From positions 1 through 13,675 of the forward strand of contig SSNU01003006.1 of the NCBI GenBank assembly GCA_012064415.1: a DNA stretch of 13,675 nt, given 5' to 3'. Origin of the DNA: Gyrodactylus bullatarudis. Taxonomy: Eukaryota > Platyhelminthes > Monogenea > Gyrodactylidea > Gyrodactylidae. The translations under genes were made by a program, and so were the position numbers. Every line of letters begins with the position of its first letter. Position 1 is the first letter of the stretch. The notes beneath the pieces are model-generated. The model was given only the letters and a program-made list of their open reading frames with translations, did no database searches and was not told where the DNA came from. Positions 1-8,645 of the stretch are shown here, piece after piece.

Positions 1-1
1 G

Positions 2-175
2 ATGAGTATGCCCGAAATAAAGGCCCTTATTTGTGAAAATTCTGGCATCTCCTTCTTCTTCCCTGAAATGAACTTAGCATCGGTAACTCAGCTTAAAACC
101 GATGTCTCTGTACATCTCTCAACGTTAGATAATTCTAGCTTTAATTTGGTCGATGAAAATGGGGAAAATAAGTAA
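2..175 (+). CDS. possible 3'-terminal coding exon, unidentified
   Basis: A reading frame open from the window edge runs 57 codons to a TAA at 173-175. Its composition is more balanced than the AT-rich DNA after it. The peptide begins MSMPEIKALICENSGIS and ends NLVDENGENK; it is mildly hydrophilic and I recognise no domain. An ATG at position 2 may be internal, because the frame is still open at the edge. AATAAA hexamers at 269-274 and 477-482 could serve as polyadenylation signals. It could be the last exon of a host gene or the end of another mobile-element protein. A chance open frame of this length is also possible. Confidence 0.3.
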   Translation: MSMPEIKALICENSGISFFFPEMNLASVTQLKTDVSVHLSTLDNSSFNLVDENGENK

Positions 176-518
176 CAGATTTATTAGCTTATACATTTAT
201 TTCGATGCATCATCTATCCAATTAACTGTATATTTCTTCGTGATAAAATCACTAGTTCTATCAAAAATAATAAATTTATTAAGAAATGAATATTTCTACT
301 AATTCAGAAATAATATTACTTCGTTTTCATTCATATCGTAAATTTGTATTTTTTTAAATATTGGGAAAAAAAGTTTTCGAATTAATTTTTTGCATAGTAG
401 TGTTCATTGGACATTTACAAATCTTTTCATATATCTCTGGTCACATAAAGTTGATTATTAAGATAATTAGACGTGAAATAAAGTTGTGAGAAAGAAAAAA
501 GCCACTATATTTATTGCA
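176..518. other. AT-rich stretch with no gene
   Basis: Low-complexity AT-rich sequence with stops in all frames. It contains the two candidate AATAAA signals and nothing else I can support. Confidence 0.5.
269..274 (+). promoter_or_regulatory. candidate polyadenylation signal AATAAA
   Basis: This AATAAA lies 94 bases after the stop of the possible terminal exon. A second one at 477-482 is followed by a GT-rich stretch. In DNA this AT-rich the hexamer is common by chance, so support comes only from its position downstream of the frame. Confidence 0.2.
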
Positions 519-858
519 GAAATAATATATTACGCGGTGCAACAAAAAAGACTTTACCCTCACAACCAGGCTGATATTTTGATATATTGTTCAGTTTTTC
601 ACGCTGATTCTCATGGTGCCCTTCATTTTTTTCTCAAATTTTTTTACGGCCGCCAGCGGCCATTAAATTATTTTTCGAGATAATTTTTTTGAAATGCTAT
701 ATCTTGACTAATATTTCACTTACATTAACAAACTTGGGCTTGAAAAAGAGCTAAATGTTTGAATTAACAAATAAACTTTGTTTGAACACTGAGTTCTGAA
801 CTTGAGCACTAGAAAATTCGCATTAAGTACTCAAAATTAGGTTTTTCTCAATAAATAT
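519..858 (+). repeat. left arm of the foldback element
   Basis: Mirror image of 1157-1469. The outer end reads GCGGTGC against CACGGTGC in the other arm. The inner end is the stretch GGTTTTTCTCAATAAA at 840-855. It differs from the right arm mainly by the extra segment at about 635-665. Confidence 0.75.
648..661. repeat. GC-rich perfect hairpin GGCCGC-CA-GCGGCC
   Basis: A 6-bp perfect stem with a 2-nt centre, 12 of 14 bases G or C, in otherwise AT-rich DNA. It sits inside a segment (about 635-665) present only in the left foldback arm; the right arm has 2 bases there. It looks like a later small insertion. Confidence 0.7.
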
Positions 859-1156
859 TTTAAGCAGAATGCTGAATTCCTATTGGTCCATCGTAGGTAG
901 TATTGCGACACAGGGTAGTAGGGAGAAGGGAATATTTTGTGTAACAGAGGTCCCTGTATGTAATTTGTTACACACATAAGGCTTTTTGCATGTAACATGT
1001 GCGTGTGTATGCATCACTTTCTCCTGGTATATTCCAAACTTTAAGCACCCATAACTTTTGACAGAGACGTCCGACGAATATGAAAGTTACATATTCTTAA
1101 CTAGCTCAAAAAGATGAATAAATTGATGTAAATTTTATTGAAGGAAAAAAATTTTT

Positions 1157-1469
1157 TATATCTTTATTGAGAAAAACCTAATTTTGAGTACTTAATGCGA
1201 ATTTTCTAGTGCTCAAGTTCAGAACTCAGTGTTCAAACAAAGTTTATTTGTTAATTCAAACATTTAGCTCTTTTTCAAGCCCAAGTTTGTTAATGTAAGT
1301 GAAATATTAGTCAAGATATAGCATTTCAAAAAAATTATCTCGAAAAATAATTTTAGAAAAAAATGAAGGGCACCATGAGAATCAGCGTGAAAAACTGAAC
1401 AAGATATCAAAATATCAGCCTGGTTGTGAGGGTAAAGTCTTTTTTGTTGCACCGTGTTATATATCGAAT
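1157..1469 (-). repeat. right arm of the foldback element
   Basis: Reverse complement of 519-858 without the GC-rich insert. It probably represents the ancestral arm length. Confidence 0.75.
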
Positions 1470-1904
1470 TTTGAACTTATATTTCTTCAACACAGACCCG
1501 GTATTTGAGTTTCTCATTTAACTGGATCACTGTCACATATGCATAATGAAAGATGTTTAGCTTTCTAATATTGAGATTTATGTTTTAGATAAAAATATTG
1601 TTTCAAAATTTCAAGATACTTTCAGTAAGTTATTCCTTCATTTGATGAAGAATACATTATGTTTCATGAAACGTTCGTTTTGATGAAACCCATGATGAAT
1701 TTTTGTTAAATTTGAATCCAGTGACATTTTAAATGCCAGGCTTACCAAAAAAGAAGACAGATTAATCCTAATTATTTTTATTTTATATTTTTTAAAAAAG
1801 AAAAAGGCAGTATATTAACTATATTATTAAAAACGCATAAATTTTATATTAAGACGTCAATATAGATGAAGTTGAGAAAACTTAAATTTGAATAAAACTT
1901 TACG
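1470..1904. other. AT-rich stretch with no gene
   Basis: No frame or repeat of note. It contains a 12-bp palindrome GTTTCATGAAAC at 1661-1672 of unknown meaning. Confidence 0.5.
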
Positions 1905-2048
1905 TCAAAAGCGATGATTTGAGTATTGATAATAAAAGAAGAATAAAAATTCTCATACATCTTAATCATTCTACACAATACCAAACAAAACAGCATTTTT
2001 TATTTGAATATATACATCAATGAGCATAAAATACTACCAATAGAACTC
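1905..2048 (+). repeat. left arm of a large inverted repeat
   Basis: These 144 bases are the reverse complement of 4732-4822 plus 5068-5122. I see one substitution (GAGTATTG against GAGTAATG) and a 2-nt difference in an A/T run. Identity is therefore about 98%, suggesting a recent inverted duplication or gene conversion. The two arms flank a 2.7-kb interior holding Tc1, gypsy and Penelope-like remnants. Confidence 0.8.
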
Positions 2049-2085
2049 ATCAAAGAGCTTGGAGTTTATTTTTAGACATTAAACT

Positions 2086-2151
2086 TACTAGCAAAGTGTG
2101 GTCACTGATTATTGCTATATCCATGTGACTAGTGACCACACTTTGCAAGTA
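2086..2151. repeat. 21-bp stem hairpin
   Basis: 2086-2106 pairs with 2131-2151 with one mismatch; the core GCAAAGTGTGGTCACT is a perfect 16-bp match to its partner. The loop is 24 nt. It resembles the two ends of a tiny foldback insert or fused transposon termini. I find no third copy in the window. Confidence 0.65.
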
Positions 2152-2579
2152 GGTGGGGAAGCTTTTTTGTCACATACCTTGACATGATCTCTCACCGCTG
2201 TGTTGCCTGTATATACAATCGTGGCAAAAATTGAAGGTTCCCTATCCATTATTTTTTAAATTTCAATATAACTTTTTAATCTAGCTACTATGAGGTTATT
2301 TTAGTTAAGCTTTTATGAATTGTTCTAGTTCAATAATAGATTCAATTGGACAAGAAATATTTTTATACATTTTTATGAATCAAGAAAATAAAGATTATTT
2401 ATTGAATTAGCTTGGAAGAAATTGGTCCCCTTAAATGAACATATCATTATTACACCTCGCAGTATACTTTAACCCCCAAATGTTTTAAGATATGCTCACT
2501 CGATCTTATTGAAAGTTAATCTAGCCCAAAAATTTATGCCTGATAACAAATCACTCTCAAGAATCATTTTTGCTTTGCC
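2152..2579. other. AT-rich stretch upstream of the Tc1 remnant
   Basis: No coding frame. The 5' end of the Tc1 element should lie here. The stretch GCAGTATACTTTAACCCCC at about 2459-2477 looks transposon-end-like, but I find no inverted partner downstream of the transposase. Confidence 0.4.
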
Positions 2580-3430
<851 letters not shown>

Positions 3431-3725
3431 AATCTACTATTTTTCATTTTATGCTGCTTAACTAATTCAGAATAGTCTGTTAATATACAATTGCATTGGA
3501 GGACCTTCAATTTTTGCCTGTAGGTCCTTTAAAAGGTACTCTCAGATATACCGGTTAGACTTCTTCATCGTCTGTTCTGTTTAGCCCACCTGACTCCATG
3601 TTATTAAGAATGAATTGTCTAGGATAGTTGTTACTCATGAAAATTCTAATCAACTTTTCTTTCTCTGCCTCTCAAAGTTGTACTGATGCTAGTTTCTTAG
3701 TTCTTGAGAATAAAGATTTCACTAG
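3431..3725. other. unassigned sequence between Tc1 and gypsy fragments
   Basis: No convincing homology. The Tc1 coding similarity stops abruptly near 3430 and gypsy RT similarity starts near 3726, so one or more breakpoints lie here. Confidence 0.4.
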
Positions 3726-4044
3726 ACCTCTTTTAACAAACCAGACAAATCCTTCCGATTATGCGGTGACTTTAGAAAACTCATCAATCTAACATTAAAA
3801 GATGAATATCCCTTGAGCGACGTTGACTCAATAGTAAAATCTGCCAGTGAAAAAAAATATTTTTCCAAAATTGACCTAGTCATGGCATTCCATCAGATTC
3901 CATTAGACCCTCAAAGTGCAAAAAAAGACTGCAATAAAGACGCCATTCGGTCTATTTGAATACATACGCATGCCATATGGTCTCAAAAATTCATCTCAAG
4001 CTTTCCAACGATTTATGGATACGATACTCAACGACCTGGACAAA
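3726..4044 (+). pseudogene. Ty3/gypsy reverse transcriptase fragment
   Basis: The frame reads KPDKSFRLCGDFRKL, then DEYPL, KYFSKIDLVMAFHQIPL and, after a frame change, KTAIKTPFGLFEYIRMPYGL and AFQRFMD. This is the fingers-palm part of a Ty3/gypsy RT. The first catalytic Asp is present in SKIDL. A one-base surplus next to the A7 run at 3920-3926 shifts the frame. Similarity stops after NDLDK, exactly where a gypsy RT would continue into its YxDD catalytic box; that box is absent. From there the frame runs without a break into Penelope-like RT. No LTRs, gag, protease or RNase H can be recognised nearby. Confidence 0.9.
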
Positions 4045-4746
4045 GGGACAGGTATTGCAGTTGTTAGCAAGAACGATTACAAACAAAAAGGCAAGATGTT
4101 AATCTCGGATCAATCTAGATTTCGACCAACGGAACCTGAACCAGCATTAAGACGAATCAAATGTTTTGGAAAAGCCATCTCTAAAAAAGTTGAAAACCTT
4201 CTACAGAATGGCTACATTGATGAGATTACAGCTGATTCAATAAGACCAACATAAGATGACATTGGAAGATTATATCTGCTTCCCAAAGTCCATAAAGATT
4301 TAACCAAAGGCGTGCAGTACAGACCGATTCTTGACATGTCAGCAACACCACAACACAAAATCGTCAAATAATTTACGTAAATATTAACCCCATTGAGAAA
4401 TGAATTGTGCAAATTCTCTGTCAAGAACTCCTTGGAATTTGTGAAAAAACTTAGAGATTTCAATTTCGAAGGGTCACAAATGGTTTTGTTTGATGTCAGC
4501 TCCCTATTTAATAATGTCCCGGTGAAAGAAACGGTTAAGTTTATTTGTGAAAAAATTAATACTTTTTCTTCCATTTGCAGTATTCTTCCGGACGTTTTTG
4601 CTGGATTGATAATGATGAATGTCCAGAACATAGATTTCAAATTCGCCGGAAACTACTACAAGCAAATAGATGGGGCTGCAATGGGCAGTCCAATTGGTCC
4701 TCTCTTGGCTGATATGTTTCTTGCATCTCACGAGTTCTATTGGTAG
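4039..4746 (+). pseudogene. Penelope-like element reverse transcriptase fragment
   Basis: The translation begins DKGTGIAVVSKNDY, followed by GRLYLLPKVHK, YRPILDMSATP, MVLFDVSSLFNNVPV and YYKQIDGAAMGSPIGP, LLADMFL. This order is characteristic of the Penelope-like RT. A single frame covers the region with three nonsense codons (TAA at 4252, 4369 and 4378) and no frameshift. The first catalytic Asp (in LFDVSS) is kept. The sequence ends shortly after LADMFL at 4731, before the YxDD motif and any GIY-YIG endonuclease, where the right arm of the large inverted repeat begins. The start joins the gypsy fragment through a shared DK. Confidence 0.9.
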
Positions 4747-5122
4747 TATTTTATGCTCATTGATGTATATATTCAAATAAAAAAAATGCTGTTTTGTTTG
4801 GTATTGTGTAGAATGATTAAGACGTTATAACTCTAGACCCTAGGGTCCAAAGAAAATCTGAATAGCCTAACTTGATTTTCAGAACCGATAAAGGCTCTGG
4901 TTAAAATATTATTAGTCTAATTAAGTAGTAAGACTTTTCGAGGCCCTAATGATTAGTAATCACTAGCAAATAATAGAGTAATGAAAGCTGGATTAAATTT
5001 TCCAATTTATAAAGGGTGGGGGAGATGGTTGCTTGTCTCCAAGATTATTGTTTCCTTCTAATGTTGATGTATGAGAATTTTTATTCTTCTTTTATTATCA
5101 TTACTCAAATCATCGCTTTTGA
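4732..5122 (-). repeat. right arm of the large inverted repeat, interrupted
   Basis: 4732-4822 plus 5068-5122 are the reverse complement of 1905-2048. The arm begins at the Penelope-like truncation point and ends where the first gypsy integrase fragment starts (5121), with 1-2 shared bases at that junction. A 245-bp insertion splits it. Confidence 0.8.
4823..5067. mobile_element. 245-bp insertion in the right inverted arm
   Basis: The left arm runs straight through this point, so the segment was inserted here or lost there. GA occurs on both sides (4821-4822 and 5066-5067), which could be a 2-bp target duplication or chance. No terminal inverted repeats or coding frame are seen. It contains a 12-bp palindrome GACCCTAGGGTC at 4836-4847 and GATTAGTAATC further in. 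Family unknown. Confidence 0.5.
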
Positions 5123-5275
5123 TGCATCATTGATTAGCAAATCCAATCATCCAAGAATAAGTCTTACGAAATCTAAATGAGTTTGATCAAGAGAGACATA
5201 TGAAGTAGGCCAATTAACTGGAGGAATATAAGCTGTAAATTTATCGTTTTCAATACATTAGGGACATTAATTCAA
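5121..5275 (-). pseudogene. gypsy integrase fragment, copy 1 (short)
   Basis: Reverse-strand translation gives CIENDKFTAYIPPVNWPTSY and then SLDQTHLDFVRLILG. This is the end of the zinc-binding region and the first catalytic Asp (HLDF, codon at 5173-5171) of a Ty3/gypsy integrase. It carries the same two stops as the longer copy. It matches 7220-7374 with two substitutions in 155 bases. It abuts the right inverted arm and contains neither the second catalytic Asp nor the Glu. Confidence 0.8.
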
Positions 5276-6625
5276 ATAATATTATTTCTGATTTGAGATC
5301 AGAATAATAATATTATCTAACACTTTTGAAATTTTCACGTTGGTTGAAAATTTTTGTTGTACTGTGTAATCAAAAGATTTTTAACACGCTTTTAACTTTG
5401 TATTTATAAAAAATATTTGTAAATATTCAAATGAACGAAGACTAGAAAAATATTATTAGCTTCGCGACTTTTTTTGAAAAAAAATTTTTCTAATAAATTC
5501 CAGAATACTGTTGTGAGTTATTTGTTGATCATTACAGATACCTAAGTATTCACAAAATACTCAATCATAACTGCTCTCAGAGTAAATACATTTTTCAATC
5601 GAATTTGGAATTAACAAAATAGACACAACTTTCTTATTTGGTGAGCTAGAGAGTTGATATTTTTTGCATAGCATGTCTCTGATTCTGAATTCTCAGAATA
5701 AATTAAAAAATCTCTTAATATTTCTATTTTAATCTAGGATATAATTTTCTTCCCTAAATCTAGTTTTAACCATTTTTAGGCTGTGAAAATTCCGTATTTT
5801 TTCATTTGAAAACCAATTCAAAAAACTAATTTATAATCGATATGTTCTTATAATGGTTTATCATGTTTGTTCTCAGAGTCACCTGTTAAGATTTCATTGC
5901 AATACCCATGAATTTTATTAATTCTGAGGCATATAGTCATTTACAAAAGAGGGGTAGAAATTAGGGGGATACATTTTAATCAATTATTAAAGAGGGAGTA
6001 ATTTATATTATTTTTTTTTAAACGAGACTACTGATGATCCTTTGAGAAATGTGCATTTGATTCTAAATATACCTTGCATATTTCTAAATTGATGGAAAAA
6101 TATTAATGCACGTTATTTATTGATGAATTTATTACTTTGTTCATTCCAAGAAAATTTCTGTGAGTTTATATAATATTGAGAAGTAAAGATTTTATTTCAC
6201 CAGTTCTAATCAGACCTTTAAACCGGCTTGCTATTTATACATAAAATACATAGAAACATTTCTCAGGGACGAAGGGTCAGGTTTGACTGAGGAAATATTA
6301 ACTTAAATTTTTAAATGCACTTAAATTACTCTAGGAGAATTAGAAATACAGTGGAGCGCCTTAGATTTTGGATTAAGAAATGTTTTGTCTCTTTTTCGTC
6401 TATTCAAACTTTTGAACTTTACCCCCTCCCCTTATTTACACCACAACTGTAATTATAGCTTACATCACTCTTTCCCCTATAATCATATTGAGATATTCCA
6501 CGACTAACATAACTCAAAATATCAATGATTTATCAATTTTTCTCCAATAACTAAAAATTTCAACTTGTGAAGAATTACCATTTGGTATTTTAATTTATAT
6601 TGGCCTGGTCGCTGAATGTTACTGC
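5276..6625. other. long AT-rich stretch without a gene
   Basis: No frame of useful length and no recognisable protein. An imperfect hairpin (TCTGAT-TTGAG-ATCAGA core, 5287-5303, with AT flanks) sits at its start. TACAGTGGAGCGCC at 6347-6360 resembles the outer end of some pogo/Tigger elements but has no partner. Confidence 0.5.
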
Positions 6626-6968
6626 CTACTAATGGATCCCACCGAGTCTGGTACGAAATAAACACACAAAGCATTTAGAAATAACTAAAGTATACATATA
6701 TGGTAGATATATACCTAGGAGTGCCCCATAGCATATAGAAATAATTCGACGAGTAATTACTTACTTGGACGAGTGGATAGTTCATTGAACTACAATGCGA
6801 GAGTTCTTAGGCTCAAATTCCAGGTTGTGGCAATCTGATCAGTCCAAAAGAGGACGGAAGGCACGTAGATGTCTACCATATATGAATACTATTTGTTTCT
6901 ATTAGTGGCTTATATCAAAGGCTTTGTGAGTTTCTTTCGTACCAGTTTCGGTAGGATCCATTAGTAAG
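6626..6968. mobile_element. inverted-repeat element with internal tRNA-like promoter
   Basis: The outer 45-50 bp (CTACTAATGGATCCCACCGA at the left) recur inverted at the right (to 6966) with several substitutions. A second matching pair lies further in: CATATATGGTAGATAT at about 6695 against its inverse at 6866-6882. Arms are therefore about 85-100 bp and diverged. The centre carries a tRNA-like A-box/B-box pair. No coding frame. It could be a MITE that captured a SINE, or a SINE flanked by inverted duplications. No clear target duplication is seen. Confidence 0.65.
6766..6820 (+). promoter_or_regulatory. tRNA-like Pol III A box and B box
   Basis: TGGACGAGTGG at 6766-6776 matches the A-box consensus TGGCNNAGTGG except at one base. 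GGCTCAAATTC at 6810-6820 matches B box GGTTCGANTCC at 8 of 11. Box starts are 44 bases apart, the spacing in a tRNA without a long variable arm. The acceptor and T stems do not pair, so it is not a functional tRNA. A tRNA-derived SINE head is the likely explanation. Confidence 0.55.
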
Positions 6969-7086
6969 CTTCAAAATATAGCAAAAAGGGCTAATCAATT
7001 ACCAAATAAGACGTTCCTGTGGGATATATTTCCTTAGCATCAATTATTACTAATTAATATTATTTTCAATAGCATAATCGTTCCAT

Positions 7087-7401
7087 CTAATAATATCTGC
7101 CTATTTCTTCAAGGCACACATCAATAGGTGAACCAAAATTCAAAGAAATTCTCTCTACTAGTTCGACAACGATTTTTGCGTCATGTGATTTAGTATTGTT
7201 CCATTCAGGCCATTTCGTAGATGCATCATTGATTAGCAAATCCAATCATCCAAGAATAAGTCTTACGAAATCTAAATGAGTTTGATCAAGAGAGACATAT
7301 GAAGTAGGCCAATTAACTGGAGGAATATAAGCTGTAAATTTATCATTTTCAATACATTAGGGACATTCATTCAATAAATTATTCATGATTGAAGATATTC
7401 C
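7087..7401 (-). pseudogene. gypsy integrase fragment, copy 2 (longer)
   Basis: One reverse frame of 105 codons reads SSIMNNLLNECP, stop, CIENDKFTAYIPPVNWPTSY, THLDFVRLILG, stop, LDLLINDASTKWPEWNN and VVELVERISLNFGSP. It matches the Ty3/gypsy integrase: the CxxC half of the zinc motif, the first catalytic Asp (7272-7270), the conserved DA-S-KWPE block and the F-G-P turn. Similarity ends before the second catalytic Asp (the usual DNG motif); the frame then stops at 7089-7087. In-frame stops are at 7359-7357 and 7248-7246. The 7220-7374 part is duplicated at 5121-5275. Copy 2 is more complete, so copy 1 probably derives from it or from a sister element. Confidence 0.85.
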
Positions 7402-7485
7402 AATCAAAAAGACGTAACGTCATAAGTTAACAGCCAATATGGATAATTACGAAAGGCAAACATATGATCGTATACAGGTTTTTTT

Positions 7486-7600
7486 CAAAATCTAAGCAAG
7501 ATCTATGTGAAGATTGAGAGTTTAGTAAAACTATTCAGATGAAAAAATAATATCTACCTTTGTGATATGATAAATTTGCATAGATCTTGTTTGGATTTTG
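7486..7600. repeat. short inverted repeat (22-bp arms)
   Basis: 7486-7507 and 7579-7600 are inverted copies with two mismatches; the shared core is CAAGATCTATG. The loop is 71 nt. It may be a tiny foldback remnant or an imperfect hairpin transcript; nothing favours either. Confidence 0.5.
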
Positions 7601-8236
7601 TATAAAATCTGTGGCTATTGAGTTTGGAATTTCTCTCTTTTAAACAATGGAAAGATTGAAGAATTTAAAAAAAGATGAAATCTGTTGGAAATTTTCTGTT
7701 GAGATGATATTTGGATATATACCAGAATAGTTTGAGGAATGGATTGATACTAGATTTTCGTTCATCTATTCTTCTTCTCAATAAATGAATAAACTTGATT
7801 AATTGTAGTTTTGTTGTCTGATGTAAACTTCACCGATATGAGTTTCAAGTTTTCAAAGTCAGCCTCATCGAGTTGTGGCTCCTCGATTTCTGAGAAGAAT
7901 ATTTATGAGAATTAAGCTATTTGAATTTGCAGAAAAATTGCTTATATTCCTTCTTTTAGTTCAATCATTTTCATGATAAATTTCAATCACAAGCTTATTT
8001 TTCAGAAAATTATAGTATACCTCTAGTCTTCTTGCAAAACTCTTCAAAGGAGAAAAGAATTTAAATACTCCACGTATTTAATGAAATTCGGTTCATCGAC
8101 CATTACGAATGGTGCACTGCAATTCATTCTCAATTGTAGAAAGTCTGTCTTGACTTGCATTGGAGCATTGGATTAAATGCGTATTCAAACAAAGGGGAGC
8201 AGTAAACATTGTGTATTACAATGTAGTGTTTTATCA
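7601..8236. other. AT-rich stretch without a gene
   Basis: No frame or repeat found between the short inverted repeat and the TA that precedes the pogo/Tigger element. Confidence 0.5.
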
Positions 8237-8238
8237 TA

Positions 8239-8576
8239 CAGGTCAATTTGAAATTTAATGTCAAATTTTAACCTGATGTTTCTAAATAGGGCACTAGATT
8301 TTTCATTTTTTCATAAATTTGATGTATGCATTCACATGTTACAACATAGGGGATAAAATAAAACTGGTGTATGTGGCTTTCCTATAATGTGAATGCTAAT
8401 TAAATAAATAATGTTCAATGTTAAATAAACGCGTACTACTGTGTGACAGGAATCATTGAATAAACATTCTCCCATGGCCCTGTCTTTCACTTTTAACATG
8501 CAATGCATGAATTGCGTGAAAAATTGGACCAAACAGAGTCAAGTTTGAATAGCTATTAAATTAATCCGTTCGAGAA
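8239..8576 (+). repeat. left terminal inverted repeat of the pogo/Tigger element
   Basis: About 338 bp. The inner part, from about 8289, matches 9270-9555 in reverse with one mismatch in about 285 bases. The outer part, 8239 onward, matches the right end (9556-9671) only loosely. The identical frames at 8332-8532 (-) and 9311-9511 (+) are by-products of this mirror symmetry. Confidence 0.85.
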
Positions 8577-8645
8577 CAAGAATTCAATAACAAGAAAAAT
8601 ATATTACATGAATAATTCAAAAATATTTTTAAGTTCTCTACATTG

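Larger units (their letters stand above)
519..1469. mobile_element. foldback (long inverted repeat) element
   Basis: The reverse complement of about 1157-1469 matches 519-858 almost base for base, leaving a loop of about 300 bp. The inner 180 bp of the arms look identical; the outer part has a few substitutions and one 29-nt length difference. Short open frames at 486-683 (+) and 1264-1452 (-) encode the same peptide only because the arms mirror each other, so they are not genes. The loop holds no coding frame. No target-site duplication is obvious. This fits a non-autonomous foldback or MITE-type element, or a recent inverted duplication. The transcript would fold into a very long hairpin. 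Confidence 0.7.

Noticed and set aside
486..683. 65-codon open frame, with an almost identical frame at 1264-1452 on the other strand
   Set aside because: They are mirror images within the foldback arms, one begins with GTG, and neither resembles a protein. Symmetry explains them.
3690..3790. Frame reading DFTRPLLTNQTNPSDYAV, reminiscent of gypsy RNase H
   Set aside because: The same bases code for the RT motif RLCGDFRKL in another frame with much better support. The resemblance is short and lacks the catalytic context.
4212..4776. Two overlapping minus-strand frames of 142 and 90 codons
   Set aside because: They are antisense to the Penelope-like RT, which has clear motifs on the plus strand. 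The minus frames have none.
6347..6375. TACAGTGGAGCGCC as a pogo/Tigger terminus
   Set aside because: No inverted partner and no transposase within reach. It is kept only as a remark in the AT-rich stretch.
6759..6830. A functional tRNA gene
   Set aside because: The A and B boxes are present, but the acceptor and T stems do not pair and no normal cloverleaf forms.
8332..8532. 66-codon frame identical to one at 9311-9511
   Set aside because: Both lie in the nearly perfect terminal inverted repeats, so the shared peptide is a result of the palindrome.
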